Shown: positions 23,731 through 35,527 of the stretch, piece by piece
Layout: each line of letters begins with the position of its first letter
Position numbering within the stretch: the first letter of the stretch is position 1
Assembly: GCA_031769625.1 (NCBI GenBank)
Contig: JAUIMM010000636.1
Location: 3,397,001 to 3,461,000 of the forward strand
Length of the DNA: 64,000 nucleotides
From: Taudactylus pleione
Lineage: Eukaryota > Chordata > Amphibia > Anura > Myobatrachidae
Reading direction: 5' to 3'
The notes under the pieces: generated by a model
What the model was told of the DNA's origin: nothing
What the model saw: only the letters and a program-made list of their open reading frames with translations
The model's database searches: none
Program-made: the position numbers and the translations under genes

Positions 23731-24412
23731 CCTAAAGTCAATAAGGGGTGAGTAGAGTGTGCTCTTTGTGCACAAAAAGTTAGGAAACACATCTATATTT
23801 TTATAGATTGCTGCCCCTGCCTGATGGCCTTAGAAGCTTTTTTTCCCCATAAACAACAATTCCAGTATTCCAGTTCTTAGGAGAGGATTATCATTTCAAT
23901 TACTTAACAGCTGAGCAAGCGTATAACTTACACAGCTGCATGCAAGTAGCAATAGCGGATCTGTGACCTGATGGCTGCTTTTCCTGTTGTGCAGTGTACA
24001 GAGGAGAGGTGTTGATCCACTGAAAACCGTATCACCAATTCGCCAAGACGCACACATTGTACGAAGCATTTACAACTCTATTTCTCACTGAATAATAATC
24101 CTGTCTGCTTACTGATTTTACAGGGCTGTGGTTGCCGCAAGAACTGAAGATTAGTTATAGGTTTGAAATTGGATATATTGAGAGACATTGATTAAGATAT
24201 AGTATAATATACACAGCATACTTTACACCTATATTTATTGAGTAAACCACAATCTTTATACCTGGCACATCCAAGATTCTTATCAACATTTTAGAACAGC
24301 AGCTTCTACCAGTGTCATTTAGCTGCAGTTGTACTAAACTACAGTTTCCTGTCATGTTTAGCTCTCCCTGGATTAACCCATGAAATTAACTTTCGCTATA
24401 TTTTTCCTGTCA
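23731..24412. other. Spacer, no gene seen
   Basis: Nothing recognised before the minisatellite. Confidence 0.5.
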
Positions 24413-26330
24413 CATTGAAACACTGGCATAGCATTGCAGTTCCATAGTGTAACGCTGGCATAGCATTGCAGTACCATAGTGTTACACTGGCATAGCATAG
24501 CAGTATCACAGTGTAACGCTGGCATAGCATTGCAGTACCATAGGTGTTACACTGGCATAGCATAGCAGTATCACAGTGTTACGCTGGCATAGCATTGCAG
24601 TACCATAGTGTAATGCTGGCATAGCATTGCAGTACCATAGTGTTACACTGGCATAGCATAGTAGTATCACAGTGTTACGCTGGCATAGCATTGCAGTACC
24701 ATAGTGTAACGCTGGCATAGCATTGCAGTACCATAGTGTTACACTGGCATAGCATAGCAGTATCACAGTGTTACGCTGGCATAGCATTGCAGTACCATAG
24801 TGTTACGCAGGCATAGCATTGCAGTATCATAGTGTTACGTTGGCATAGCATAGCAGTACCATTGTGTTACGCTGGCATAGCATAGCAGTACCATAGTGTA
24901 ACGCTGGCATAGCATTGCAGTACCATAGTGTAATGCTGGCATAGCATTGCAGCATCAGTGTTAGGCTAGCATAGCACTGCAGTACCATAGTGTTATGCTG
25001 GCATAGCATTGCAGTACCATAGTGTTACACTGGCATAGCATTGCAGCACCATAGTGTAATGCTGGCATAGCATTGCAGCATCATAGTGTAATGCTGGCAT
25101 AGCATAGCAGTACCATAGTGTAATGCTGGCATAGCATTGCAGTACCATAGTGTTACGCTGGCATAGCATTGCAGTATCATAGTGTTACACTGGCATAGCA
25201 TTGCAGTATCATAGTGTTACGCTGGCATAGCATTGCAGTATCATAGTGTTACACTGGCATAGCATAGCAGTACCATAGTGTAACGCTGGCATAGCATTGC
25301 AATACCATAGTGTTACGCTGGCATAGCAGTGCAGTACCATCGTGTTACACTGGCATAGCATTGCAGTACCATAGTGTTACGCTGGCATAGTAGTGCAGTA
25401 CCATAGTGTTACGCTGACATAGTTTTTCAGTACCATAGTGTAATGCTGGTAAAACATTGCAGTGCCTTAGTGTAACACTGGCATCATTTTTCAGTACCAT
25501 AGTGTAATGCTGGCATAGTGTTTTAGTAACATAGTGTAACATTGGTATAGGTTTGCATTGCCATAGTGTAATGCTGGCATAGCTTTTCAGTGCCATAGTG
25601 TAATGCTGGCATAGCATTGCAGTACCATAGTCTTACGCTGGCATAGCATTGCAGTACCATAGTGTAACACTAGCATAGCCTTACATTACCATAGTGTGAC
25701 GCTGGCATAGCATTGCAGTACCATAGTGTTACGCTGGTATAACATTGCAGTGCCATAGTATAACACTGACGTAGTGTTTCAGTATCATAGTGTAACACTG
25801 GCATAGGTTTGCATTGCCATAGTGTCACATGGGCATAGCATTATATTACCATAGTGTAATGCTGGCATAGCTTTTCAGTATCATAGTGTAACGCTGGCAT
25901 AGGTTTGCATTGCCATAGTGTAATGCGGGCATAGCATTATAGTACCATAGTGTAATGCTGGCATAGCTTTTCAGTATCATAGTGTAACGCTGGCATAGGT
26001 TTGCATTGCCATAGTGTAACGCTGGCATAGCATTGCAGTACCATAGTGTAATGCTGGCATAGCTTTTCAGTGCCATAGTATAATGCTAGCATAGCATTGC
26101 AGTACCATAATGTAACGCTGGCATAGCATTGCAGTACCATAGTGTAATGCTGGCATAGCTTTTGCAGTACCATAGTGTAAAGCTGGCATAGCTTTGCAGT
26201 ACCATAGTGTAAAGCTGGCATAGCATTGCAGTACCATAGTGTAAAGCTGGCATAGTATTGCAGTGCTATAGTGTAACAACAGCATGCCTTTTGCGTACCA
26301 TAGTAATGCTGGCATAGAATTACAGGTGTA
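24413..26330. repeat. 32-bp minisatellite, about 60 units
   Basis: The unit reads CTGGCATAGCATTGCAGTAC followed by CATAGTGTTACG, 32 bp, repeated head to tail for about 1.9 kb. Units vary at a few sites: GCATTGCAG or GCATAGCAG, and ACCATAG or ATCACAG. In the left part the GCATAGCAGTATCAC variant recurs about every 96 bp, so a three-unit higher-order repeat exists. The right part (after 25430) is more diverged, with variants such as TAGCTTTTCAG and TAGGTTTGCATTG. Since 32 is not a multiple of three, three units make one 96-bp reading period. This explains the long repetitive minus-strand frames rich in MLCQ and YASVTLWYC, which I do not regard as genes. Confidence 0.97.
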
Positions 26331-28318
26331 CCCAGCAGTAGTGGGATTACTGAACTTCTCTGTTGCATATATTGAGAGAATGAAATTTCAACATATGGTC
26401 AAGTCTTTTATGTTCCTCTAATAATAAATATCACAATGCTAGTTTGTCATGTGCAGGCCCGGTGCTAAACAGTTGTTTCTTTCAAGCCAACTGTCGTTTC
26501 CTAACCAGTAATTCCTAGGTGGTGATTTTTTCATCCTACCTCAATTAACAAAAGCCAAGGGCTGCCTGTAAATCAAATTAGAATGTATTACTACTTCCAC
26601 GTGCTGATATGAAATCACCCATCCCCTCTTTTTGCTCATTTACAATCTGGATTACAAAGCACTCCCACATGTATACAGCGGTAGTATTAAAGCTTCCCAC
26701 AAACGCAATATGTATTTTATGTCTGTTTTTATGGACTCTAATTTATTCTGGATGTTACAGCTGAAAATGCATTTTTACATTACACATTGCTGGCATACAT
26801 GAACTCAAATCATTCCCTAAGTGAGCTGAAAATTCTTCCTACATTATCTGACACGTATGTATGTTCACACAGGGGGTTTAATTAAAGATTGCCGCTTGGT
26901 AGCAATGCAAAAAAAAATTCTCTTGGCTGTAAATAAAAAGAGCTATCCTTGCACATTTTGTTCCCAGTGTAGACGAGTCACAATGCTCTCTTAAAGTAAG
27001 TCCTACCCTCTCCTCTAGATTAGAACGACTGCACTGTGCTGCCGTATATTTCTGCCGGGCTTCATGCTCATTGTGCAGTGTTACTGATGTTAATTCTCCT
27101 CTGTTTGGGTTCTGTATGCTCTCTATTTCTAGAGATTGAGGCCTTAGAGAAAACATAGGCAGACAAATTACAATGATGATATAATGGGCTGGCAATCACT
27201 TTATGTTGCTGTACTGTGCTGGACCTTGCATCATGCCTTTATAGCATCACAACGTACAACCTGATGAAATCATATGTAACAGAAAGTTCTCCTGCTTGCT
27301 TGTGTGACACACTGGCCGTGTTGTATAGTAGGAGAGAGTCTGCTGCTGTTTTAATTAGTAGAGGTGTTATTTCTGATCTGCTGCAAATGTTTCACCATGT
27401 TCTTCTTACCTTTAACATTAGCACACATTAGTTGTAGCATTATTGTTGGGCTATATTAACTAATCAGAGCAATTTGACAAAGACTTTAACACTCTTTTTT
27501 ACAGATTAAAGAGCACTACTGTGATTATTAATCTGTTTCCTTTTGAAAATATCCCCACTATGCAATAATCTGAATCCACAGGTACAGTAATAGCAATAAC
27601 CGTGCAAGTTATTTCCTCTGCAGTTTGGAGAAGACTTTCACATTTGTGAAGGACTCCTCGGGAGGAATCTGACACTGAGCATGCGCACAGTCATAGCTAT
27701 CATGGGTACAAGGGGTGCAGCTGCTACATAGACTGAGACATCCTCTCATGGCCCGCCTCTCCAACCTATATCCAATCATGTTGCACCTTGCCTGACCTGC
27801 TGGGAATGAGTGACAACCATGGGCAGCGCCAGGCATACCCCTCATAGTGTCAGAGAGAGACTGGAGGTACGCCCATTGCTCTCATCGTCAGAGACAGACT
27901 GAGCAGAGATGAGAGAAGCCTACGCAGCTGCCACAACCAAACACAGATGAGAAGGCGCTGAGTAAAACCTCCATAGGCTTAAATGATGGTGTATACTAAA
28001 AGGGGCTAGCAAACTTTTTTGGAGCTTGGTACATAGGGGACAGATCATAGTCCCTATTGATAATAATGGGGACTGTGATCTGCAGCGCTAATTATCTATC
28101 TGCAGGAGATTTCGGATGAAGGATTGCACTAGGCAACCTTGGCTCCTGCATAGGGCTCCATGGATCCTGAGCGTCCCGGATTACTGTACTGTAGCTTGTT
28201 TAGTATGTGGGGATTTTATGACAGATGGGGAAACAAAAGAGACTCAAACAAGTATCTTGCCTAATGCCCTATGTGGTCTCTGAAGTGAAGGAACAATAAT
28301 ATGTGAATAGAGTGGTCC
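26331..28318. other. Spacer, no gene seen
   Basis: Mixed AT-rich sequence. The 27610-27960 part is richer in G and C and contains GAGCATGCGCACAG, a motif common in the repeats of this window, but no termini were found. Confidence 0.45.
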
Positions 28319-28640
28319 AGGGCCATAACTAGGGGTGTGCGAGCGGTGCTGCCATGCAGAGCTCTGTGGGGGGCACCTGTGCTGCCTCATGGACCCTGCA
28401 TCTGGCTATCAGGGTGCCTAGAACGCCACCCTGCAGCCAGATTCGCTGCTGCAGTTCTGTCTGGAGCATTCTTTGGATGCTCCAGACATGTAGATTGCAG
28501 CATATACAGCCCCCTGGAGCATCTTGAGGATGCTCCATGTAGTGCTATTCTTACCGGCGCTGGTGGTCCTGCTTCTTCTGCAGGAGTCAGTATTGTCACA
28601 GCGCTGAGTCCAGGAGCTGGCTGGATATCCAGCTAGGAAG
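28319..28640. mobile_element. hAT-like non-autonomous fragment
   Basis: It starts CAGGGCCATAACTAGGGGTG, a hAT-like terminus close to the one at position 13. Its interior GGATGCTCCAGACATG, CATCTTGAGGATGCTCCA and TTACCGGCGCTGGTGG blocks recur at 39773-39930. No right terminus or 8-bp duplication was found. Confidence 0.5.
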
Positions 28641-28659
28641 AGACAGGTGGTTCTGTAGA

Positions 28660-29010
28660 CAGGGGCGTTTCAAGAGAGGAGGTGGCCCGTGTGCAGTCTC
28701 CGACATGGGCCCCCTCCTCTCTGTTCGGCGGCCGGCAGCGCACTGGGCTGTGTCGCGGTCAGCACCGGAGTTGTAGACTCTGGGCACTAGAGTGCGCCCA
28801 GAGTCTATAGAGTATGCGCAGGCTACCAGGAAAATGGCCGCGGCTGCCATACTCCCTGTACTGCGCATGCGCAAATGATGGGAAAATGTCCGTGGCGACC
28901 ATTTTCCAGTCGTTTTTGCAGCGCCGGTCCCCCGCGCCGACGTAGGACTCCGGAAAGGTAAGTAATACTATGGGTGCGGGGTGTGCGGTGCAGGGGCCCG
29001 TGTGTCCGGC
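28660..29010 (+). repeat. Arm 1 of an inverted pair of hAT-like repeats
   Basis: It starts CAGGGGCGTTTCAAGAGAGG, followed by GGGCCCCCTCCTCTCT, GGCGGCCGGCAGCGCACTG, two blocks of GGAAAATG with CGCATGCGCA between them, and finally GTGCGGTGCAGGGGCCC. The opposite-strand copy at 29139-29516 has the same blocks in reverse order. Confidence 0.55.
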
Positions 29011-29138
29011 TTTCAGCAACAATGATCCTCTCCTCTAGCTTCTGTATATGTCACACAGTTATAGGGACACAGTTTTGCCAGGTCACAAGTAGGAGCAGAG
29101 ATTATCATCCATGACAGCAGCCAGTGACTGATTTATTA

Positions 29139-29516
29139 GTCGGGCGTATCTATAATGGGTGCAAGGTGTGCGGTGCACCCGGGCCCCTGGGTCCAGGGGG
29201 GGCCTACACCAAACACTCTGCACCCATATTTTTTATTACTTGCCTCCGAAGTACTGTATCGGCTGTAGCAGTGCTGCACTGAATGCCTGGAAAATGGCCG
29301 CTGCGGCCATCTTCCTGGAGTTTTGCACATGCGCAGTGGTGAAGTCACCGGGAAAATGGTGGCCGCACCATTTTCCTGTTATCCTGTGCATGCGCAGTAG
29401 ACTCTGGGCACAGACTAGTGCCCAGTCTACTGTTGCGGTCAGTGCATTGCCGGCCGCCAGAGAGAGAGGAGGGGGCCCCGGACAGGGAGTGCACACGCGC
29501 CCCCTCCTCTCTTAAT
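29139..29516 (-). repeat. Arm 2 of the inverted hAT-like pair
   Basis: It begins GGGCGTATCTATAATGGGTG and GTGCGGTGCACCCGGGCCCC and ends with GCCGGCCGCCAGAG and GAGGAGGGGGCCCC. Between them are GGAAAATGGCCGCTGCGGCC and CATGCGCAGTGG. Arms 1 and 2 lie head to head about 130 bp apart. No coding content. Confidence 0.55.
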
Positions 29517-30868
29517 TCTCCCCTGATTACAGTGCAGGTCTATGAACAACCAAAGTTTGGGAATCCAAAACTGTCCACTGATTCTCTCACGTCCACCAGA
29601 TTGCCAGCCTGGGTCACCCGCTAAAATCAGCCACTATAAAACACCATATAACGACCCACTCACTTCACATATTAATATCCTTGAAACCAAAACCGTGTGA
29701 GAAAGATGTTCCGATTTGTACTTAAAGATCTTGACAGATCAGAAAAAGTAAGAATAAAAAACCATGGCAATTAATCATATTTTATGTTTTTAGAGTGTAA
29801 CTTCTGTCATCGTGTACTGACTCACTTGGAAGAACTAAATTGAGAACCTTCTAATGAGGAATTGTTGACCTTGTTTTAGCTCCTGATATCACGGTCTCAA
29901 GTAATGAGGGAAAACACACTGTAATAATACAGAGCAGCAGATATGTTTGATGCATGACACTGTCAGTTCACATTTTAACATTACATCACACGTTGCCAAT
30001 GCATTATAAATCATTCTTTGTTTTGACTAATTCAAGTAAAATCTCTGTTACATTTCTAATAAATTATCTGGCAAACCAAGCAGTGCAGTCACCCTGTGTA
30101 AGGCATTCAGTTGATTTTCTCCTATTTAGAAAGTGCATATTATTTTGCTGTGTATATTTTTTGCCTAATTAGAGTTGAGATGAGCTTATACATGCATATC
30201 AGAGCCTAGTCAAAAAACAACTGGCATTTTAATGACTGCAATATGTTGCTAATTAATAAAAGAGAAACCTCAGCAAACTGTAAGTAATGAATGTATGTTT
30301 TCTACTTTAAGACAACTAGCTATATCTGTATTGATTAGCAGGCCTCACTCTCCAGCACTTTCAAACAGTATGAATTAAATTAAAACTGGATACATTAAAA
30401 CAAAGCAAATGTCTGAATATGTACCTTATTGTGGATACACATAAGATGTTTGGAGACATAGAAGCTACTGCGACAGTGGAAAACGAAGTTAGACGAGCTG
30501 GCAGAGCCAGCACATGATAGGATATACGGAATGTCTGGTCAGCTTGTCTGTCATTAGCTGTTCAGTGTTTATAAAGGGAACTTTCTGTTACCAGATACAG
30601 TAAAATTATATTGGCTTTTACACACACGCGTGCTCGAATCAGGACTTTCCAAACGTTAAATGCAGAAATTCGTCCAGTTTAATCTGACCTTTCAGTCAAT
30701 TCAGACTTTTTTCAAAAAAAACCTTGGGTGGGATTAGCTGGATGAATTTCACCATTTAATGTTTGGAGTGTGCTGGTTCTTTGTACCAGTGGATAATTCT
30801 CCTTTCCATGCACCCAACCTTTGTTTGGAAGTGGTGAGCAGTGACCAATGGTGCAGTATCCCCTAAGG
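29517..30868. other. Spacer, no gene seen
   Basis: AT-rich, unassigned. Confidence 0.5.
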
Positions 30869-31047
30869 CAGTGTTTCCCAACCTCAGTCCTCAAGGCACA
30901 CTAACAGTATAGGTTTTGGTGATATCCATGCTTGAGCACAAATGGTTAAATAAAATTAACTGAGGTACTAATTAAGACAACTGTGCTCAAGAATGGCTAT
31001 CCTTAAAACCTGGACTGTTAGTGTGCCTTGAGGACCGTGTTTGGGGG
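30869..31047. mobile_element. 179-bp hAT-like MITE
   Basis: The left side CAGTGTTTCCCAACCTCAGT with CCTCAAGGCACACTAACAG pairs with CTGTTAGTGTGCCTTGAGGA on the right. The flanks CCCTAAGG (30861-30868) and CTCTAAGG (31048-31055) differ at one of eight bases and look like an aged hAT duplication. The right terminus has lost its last bases. Confidence 0.75.
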
Positions 31048-31055
31048 CTCTAAGG

Positions 31056-33056
31056 TGACCGGCATGTGCACACTTGAATTAAAAATAATAATATCCAACA
31101 TCCCCCAATAGCCCCCATACCAAATGTGAATTGATATGTGACTTATCTGGGTATCTTTGTAAAAACGAACATCTCTCTTTATGCAGATGGAAAATCTCCA
31201 CAATATTCACAGGAATCTTTTAAAAGGGAATATATCACATACAATGCATAATACTGTTCCATTTATTCAATTTAAAATGGTCCCTGGCATATGCCGGTCA
31301 CCTCAGGCAACCACTCTCTTCTGTGCCCCCCGACTCTGAATTCCATAATGGCCCCACCCACTTTGCAGCAGAAGTTGACACGATGAGGGTTGTGAACTTT
31401 AGGAAAAGTTGAATTGTAAACTTTAATTCTCATGTACTGTACATGGCAAATATTTCAATCTTTTGACCCTTCTGTAAGTGCAGCACTATAACTGCAGTCA
31501 TGAATAGCGTTTTAAAGTGGATAAGTGGGTTTGTAAGAAAATAGTGGCTGAACCTATCTTGCAGAACTTTTCGCATCAATGACCCATCTTCTGTTATCTA
31601 AATAAAGGGTTGGGTGTCTTGTTGCCCAATATGGCTAATAATAACGCAGGTGCACTTTTTAAAAAAAAAAATTAAATTCCCTTAACTATAATATTTGCCA
31701 GTTAAGTAAATTTTGCTTTGGTCATTTTCTTTTTGTACCATCAAAACAATCTACTGTTACTACATAACCCTCCTTGTTATGCCCTGATATTAGTTAGATC
31801 TTCACTTCCAAACCTCTGACTTTCTCTTTTAATGAATGCATACTTTTGTTTAAGTTACATATTCAAATATGTGTGATTACAATGGATTTACTTACCTTTT
31901 GAATATGTAAGGGTCTGTTGGTACATCCGGAGTGACATTTGAATGCCTTTTGAAGCCTCAGATTAGACACACGATTTTGTAAAATAACGTTTCATAATTT
32001 CTGTGAAAATATTCATAATTTGGCTCAATACGGAAAAAAAGGTATTAAAAAAGCCAGTTTAAAACTCGTCTAAATATACAACTGATTGTCTAATGAGAAT
32101 TTGTCAATTTGAGAAAGAATACTGAATCTTAAGTAAGACCTTATTAAACTGTTAAATATGGATTGCTTTTACCCTAATGGCCTCTGAATTCTATTATCAT
32201 CCCATTAGACAATGTGAGATTTTAGCAATTCTGTTGTTGTTTCCAGTGGGCAGTGATTATAATAAGCGAGAGCAGAGGTTAATGTGATTCATCTGCTTTA
32301 ATACTTGTAACTCAAAATCCCTTATCTGTAGTCACTGGATCTTGTAATATTGTTTTTGTATCATTTGGACCAGACTCCTGGGGGTGGTTAAAAAGATGTT
32401 AAGAGAAAGAGATTATAAATGCGCTTTCAGCAGAAAGAAGAATGACGTGTTAGTGACAGTGAAATGATGTTAGCCTCAGAAGAATGACTTCACGTTGTCA
32501 TATTTCTTTCACGTGTTATTTTTTTAAAATATCTGTGACTGTTGATGGGAGTCTCCAGGTCTTTGTGTATTCCCCCAACACCCTGACAAACACGTGTCTA
32601 TAATATATAACTATTCCTGTTAGCACGGTACTGCCCATCAGGGTGGGATAAAGGAATAAAAACGAAGGACCATATTGAACATAGTCTTTGTTGTGCCAAT
32701 GTTTCCCCTCCTTACATATTCTTCTGACAGGTGAACAGAAGAGAGGTGAATACTCACATAGGTATAATTGATCCCTATGGTGAGACATATGTTCACTGCA
32801 CACAGGCACTGAATGATGGAACAGTAGAGAAAGCAGGTGATGCTGTGCACAAACACCAACACATTTTATTATTCCTAGCAAAATAACCACTGCTTGCCTT
32901 CTCCTTATAAGTCCAAGGGGGAGATGTGTCCCCGTGTCGTTTGTTCTCCATAAACAGGCTACTCCCCTTCATGTTATGTATTACTTTACAAGTGTTCACA
33001 ATGGAAATGTTGTTACTGGAAACAAAAGAGCAGATTCCTCAATGTAGGGATTGCTG
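31056..33056. other. Spacer, no gene seen
   Basis: A 124-codon minus-strand open frame at 32516-32890 has no recognisable domain, and a second open frame overlaps it in another phase. I see no promoter or splice context and treat the stretch as non-coding. Confidence 0.45.
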
Positions 33057-33135
33057 GGGAGATGTTTTGAACCTTCCAAACAGAGAAAGTGAAGAAGTTA
33101 ACCATAGCAACCAATCAGCTTCTTTGATTTTATAG
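33057..33135. mobile_element. Left half of a CAACCAATCAG palindromic MITE
   Basis: GGGAGATGTTTTGAACCTTC leads to AACCATAGCAACCAATCAGC, matching the left half of the copy at 63609-63750. The right half is missing. Confidence 0.55.
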
Positions 33136-33229
33136 ATTTAAAATGTACTTAATATAATTAAACATAAATGATAGCATCAGTCTCGTTATGTAATAGCCAC
33201 ACCTCGTATACATAATGAAACATTGTACC

Positions 33230-33409
33230 TATAGGGAAGATGAACCTAGCAGTCTAACAATGACAGTTGGAGATGTTGCAAATAGCAACCAATCAGCTTA
33301 TACCTCTCATTATCAGTTACATCTACTGTATAACGATGGCTAGAAGTTAACTTCTTGCTATGGGTAATGTCTCTACCTGTCCTCTTTTAGCAGGTTTGAT
33401 ACATACCCC
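33230..33409. mobile_element. CAACCAATCAG palindromic MITE, degraded left end
   Basis: GGAGATGTTGCAAATAGCAA with CCAATCAGC on the left faces TTAACTTCTTGCTATGGG and GGTTTGATACATACCCC on the right, the expected right terminus of this family. Confidence 0.6.
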
Positions 33410-33471
33410 TCCCATAGTCACAGAATAGCACATTGTGATAGCTAGAGATAGAATAGTCATGATTGAAATCT

Positions 33472-33795
33472 GGGCCTGATTCAGCTTTGGGAGTAAAGTG
33501 AGTGAGAATTAGCACTTAACTGTGAACCTGGGCAAACCATGTTGCAATGCAAGCGGTGTAAATACATACATTTTTCTGCATGTGGGGTAAATACTGGCTG
33601 CTTTTGCATGTAGCCCACAAATACTGGACAGCTTTATTATTACTCTACAATTTAGATGTTAGTTTGGAAACACTCCTCCCAAATCTAAATCTCTCTACAC
33701 ATGTTAAATCTGGCCCACCTGCAGTGCAGCATGGTGTCACCAAGATGATCAGTTGAGAGATATATCTCACTCTTTTTCCAAAGCTGAATCAGGCA
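33472..33795. mobile_element. GGCCTGATTCAG-family foldback, 324 bp
   Basis: The left end GGGCCTGATTCAGCTTTGGG pairs with CCAAAGCTGAATCAGGCA on the right. The interior is AT-richer than in the sister copies. No clear three-base duplication. Confidence 0.7.
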
Positions 33796-34838
33796 CACTG
33801 TACAGTAAATGGAATTTTCTAACCGTTTTATTGATATTTTGGCCAGAGAACAAAATTACCTATTTTACTTCCCTGATTGATTTGCGTCTGCTTGATAAAT
33901 ATGCTCCATACTCTGTTCAAATTCTTTTTTTATTTTTAAGTGAAAGTGTAAATTTTTTTTTCAGTTTACTTTAAACACATTCACCCTTTTATAAAATATT
34001 TCATAGACAACTGTGCTATAAGATAGGGAGAGTATCAAAGTATTTTATTTTTCAGATTTTCTTTCTGTTTTAACAGTCTTGGCTAATAAAAGCTGGCAAG
34101 AAAGTAGAAAATGTGTGTCATGCACAGTTCTTGCAGAACCATAAACGTATATGGCAGTGTGTGGGCTGTTTGTAATATATGACACAAAAGTACAAAAAAA
34201 AATGTCCTAGTGAAATACTATTATCTTCATTATACCAAAATTTAGTGGATGCATTTTAATCTTGTACTGTATAGTAAGATTCAGTGAACCTTGACAGACC
34301 TATATTATGGGTATATTATAATATATTATTATTTTTATTCAAAGCAATCCTTTTTCTCTGAAGTATTAACTCCTTTATTGCCACAATTTATGACTTCATT
34401 GTTTCCAATGAGAATGGCATCGTATGCCAGCAAAGTCCCAAACAACAGCTAATTATAATGTGATACTTGAAACTCTAGATACACTGAAATACTTTATAGA
34501 CAGGCATTATAATTAGGGGTGTATGGTCACATCAGCAAATTTTATTTTCCTTTTCAAGCGCAGCAAGGCAAATAAATAGAAATACACAAAACCCTGCAAT
34601 ATCTGCTGTATTCTCTCCTGGGTATATGCCTGTGGGATCTGATGAGAGACAATGCCAAAAGAAATTGGCACATTTTCTTAGTTCCATAGCAATCTTCAAT
34701 TTTGTTGAAATCCCCTTGAGGATCTTCCTTTATTCTGTAGCTTCAGTGCACAAATAATTCTAGTAATTACTGTAATTGACAAATTACCCATTGCAAATAT
34801 TGCCACCATTGGATAATTTACTAGAAGGGTGAGGAGGG

Positions 34839-34840
<2 letters not shown>
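33796..34840. other. AT-rich spacer, no gene seen
   Basis: Nothing recognised. Confidence 0.5.

Positions 34841-34882
<42 letters not shown>
34841..34882. repeat. (AT)n microsatellite
   Basis: Pure AT run, left of a nested palindromic element; a matching run lies to its right at 35486-35524. Confidence 0.95.
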
Positions 34883-34889
<7 letters not shown>

Positions 34890-34966
34890 GTCAATCCAAA
34901 GGTCCGGCACTCCCACAATGAAGCTGGTGTACCCTGGCCGGTGCCCTCGCATATCAATAATGATAG

Positions 34967-35484
34967 TAGAAAGTAGGTTCGGCACTTGGCTCCAAACAAA
35001 TGGACTAAAGGTGCCCACACATATACCGATGTGCTCACGATACGATTTTATGGCCAATTTCCTCATGAACTTTCACGGGAGCTCCCTTGCCGTCGTGATC
35101 ACGATTTGGAGTTAAAAATGTCCAATCTGACTAAAGATCTATCTTGCAGCCAATGCATTGTATCCCAAATTGGCTAATCTGCCCTACAGCACGGCAGATC
35201 AGAAGATGCGATGTACGACGAGCGGGGACGCGCATCGGCATCGTGCTCGTGAGTATAAACTCACGATTTGTACTTTTTTTACCCGATTCATCGTCACGAT
35301 TCGTCGAAATCGGCCAAATCGTGTAAAATGTCGCTATGTGTGTGGCCACCTTAACACACGGTAGGTACATCAACGTTTCAGTGTACTCAACACATCCTGA
35401 TGATAGTGTCGAGTACACTAAAACGTTGAAGTACCTACCGTGTGTTTGTCCATTTGTTTGGAGCCGAGTGCCGCACCTACTGTC

Positions 35485-35488
<4 letters not shown>
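34967..35488. mobile_element. Palindromic element bounded by (AT)n, interrupted by a Harbinger-like MITE
   Basis: The left arm GTAGAAAGTAGGTTCGGCAC with TTGGCTCCAAACAAATGG pairs with the right arm CCATTTGTTTGGAGCC with GAGTGCCGCACCTACTGTC. A second inverted pair lies inside it: ACACGGTAGGTACATCAACG and CGTTGAAGTACCTACCGTGT, around a GTGTACTC...GAGTACAC core. The MITE at 35009-35351 was inserted into the left arm. Confidence 0.65.
35009..35351. mobile_element. 343-bp PIF/Harbinger-like MITE with TAA duplication
   Basis: The ends AGGTGCCCACACATATACCG and TATGTGTGTGGCCACCT are inverted repeats. TAA lies on both sides (35006-35008 and 35352-35354). The middle carries CGATTTTATGGCC-like and CGTGAGTATAAACTCACG palindromes. 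No coding capacity. Confidence 0.78.

Positions 35489-35524
<36 letters not shown>
35486..35524. repeat. (AT)n microsatellite
   Basis: Pure AT run to the right of the nested element. Confidence 0.95.

Positions 35525-35527
<3 letters not shown>

Noticed and set aside
24413..26330. CRISPR-like regular spacing of repeats
   Set aside because: There are no unique spacers; the entire 32-bp unit is repeated, and the host looks vertebrate.
24506..26368. Long repetitive minus-strand open frames rich in MLCQ and WYCNAMP-like strings
   Set aside because: They follow from the 32-bp minisatellite and its 96-bp reading period. There is no start, splice or domain context.
32516..32890. 124-codon minus-strand open frame
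   Set aside because: No recognisable domain, an overlapping frame of similar length, and no promoter or splice context.
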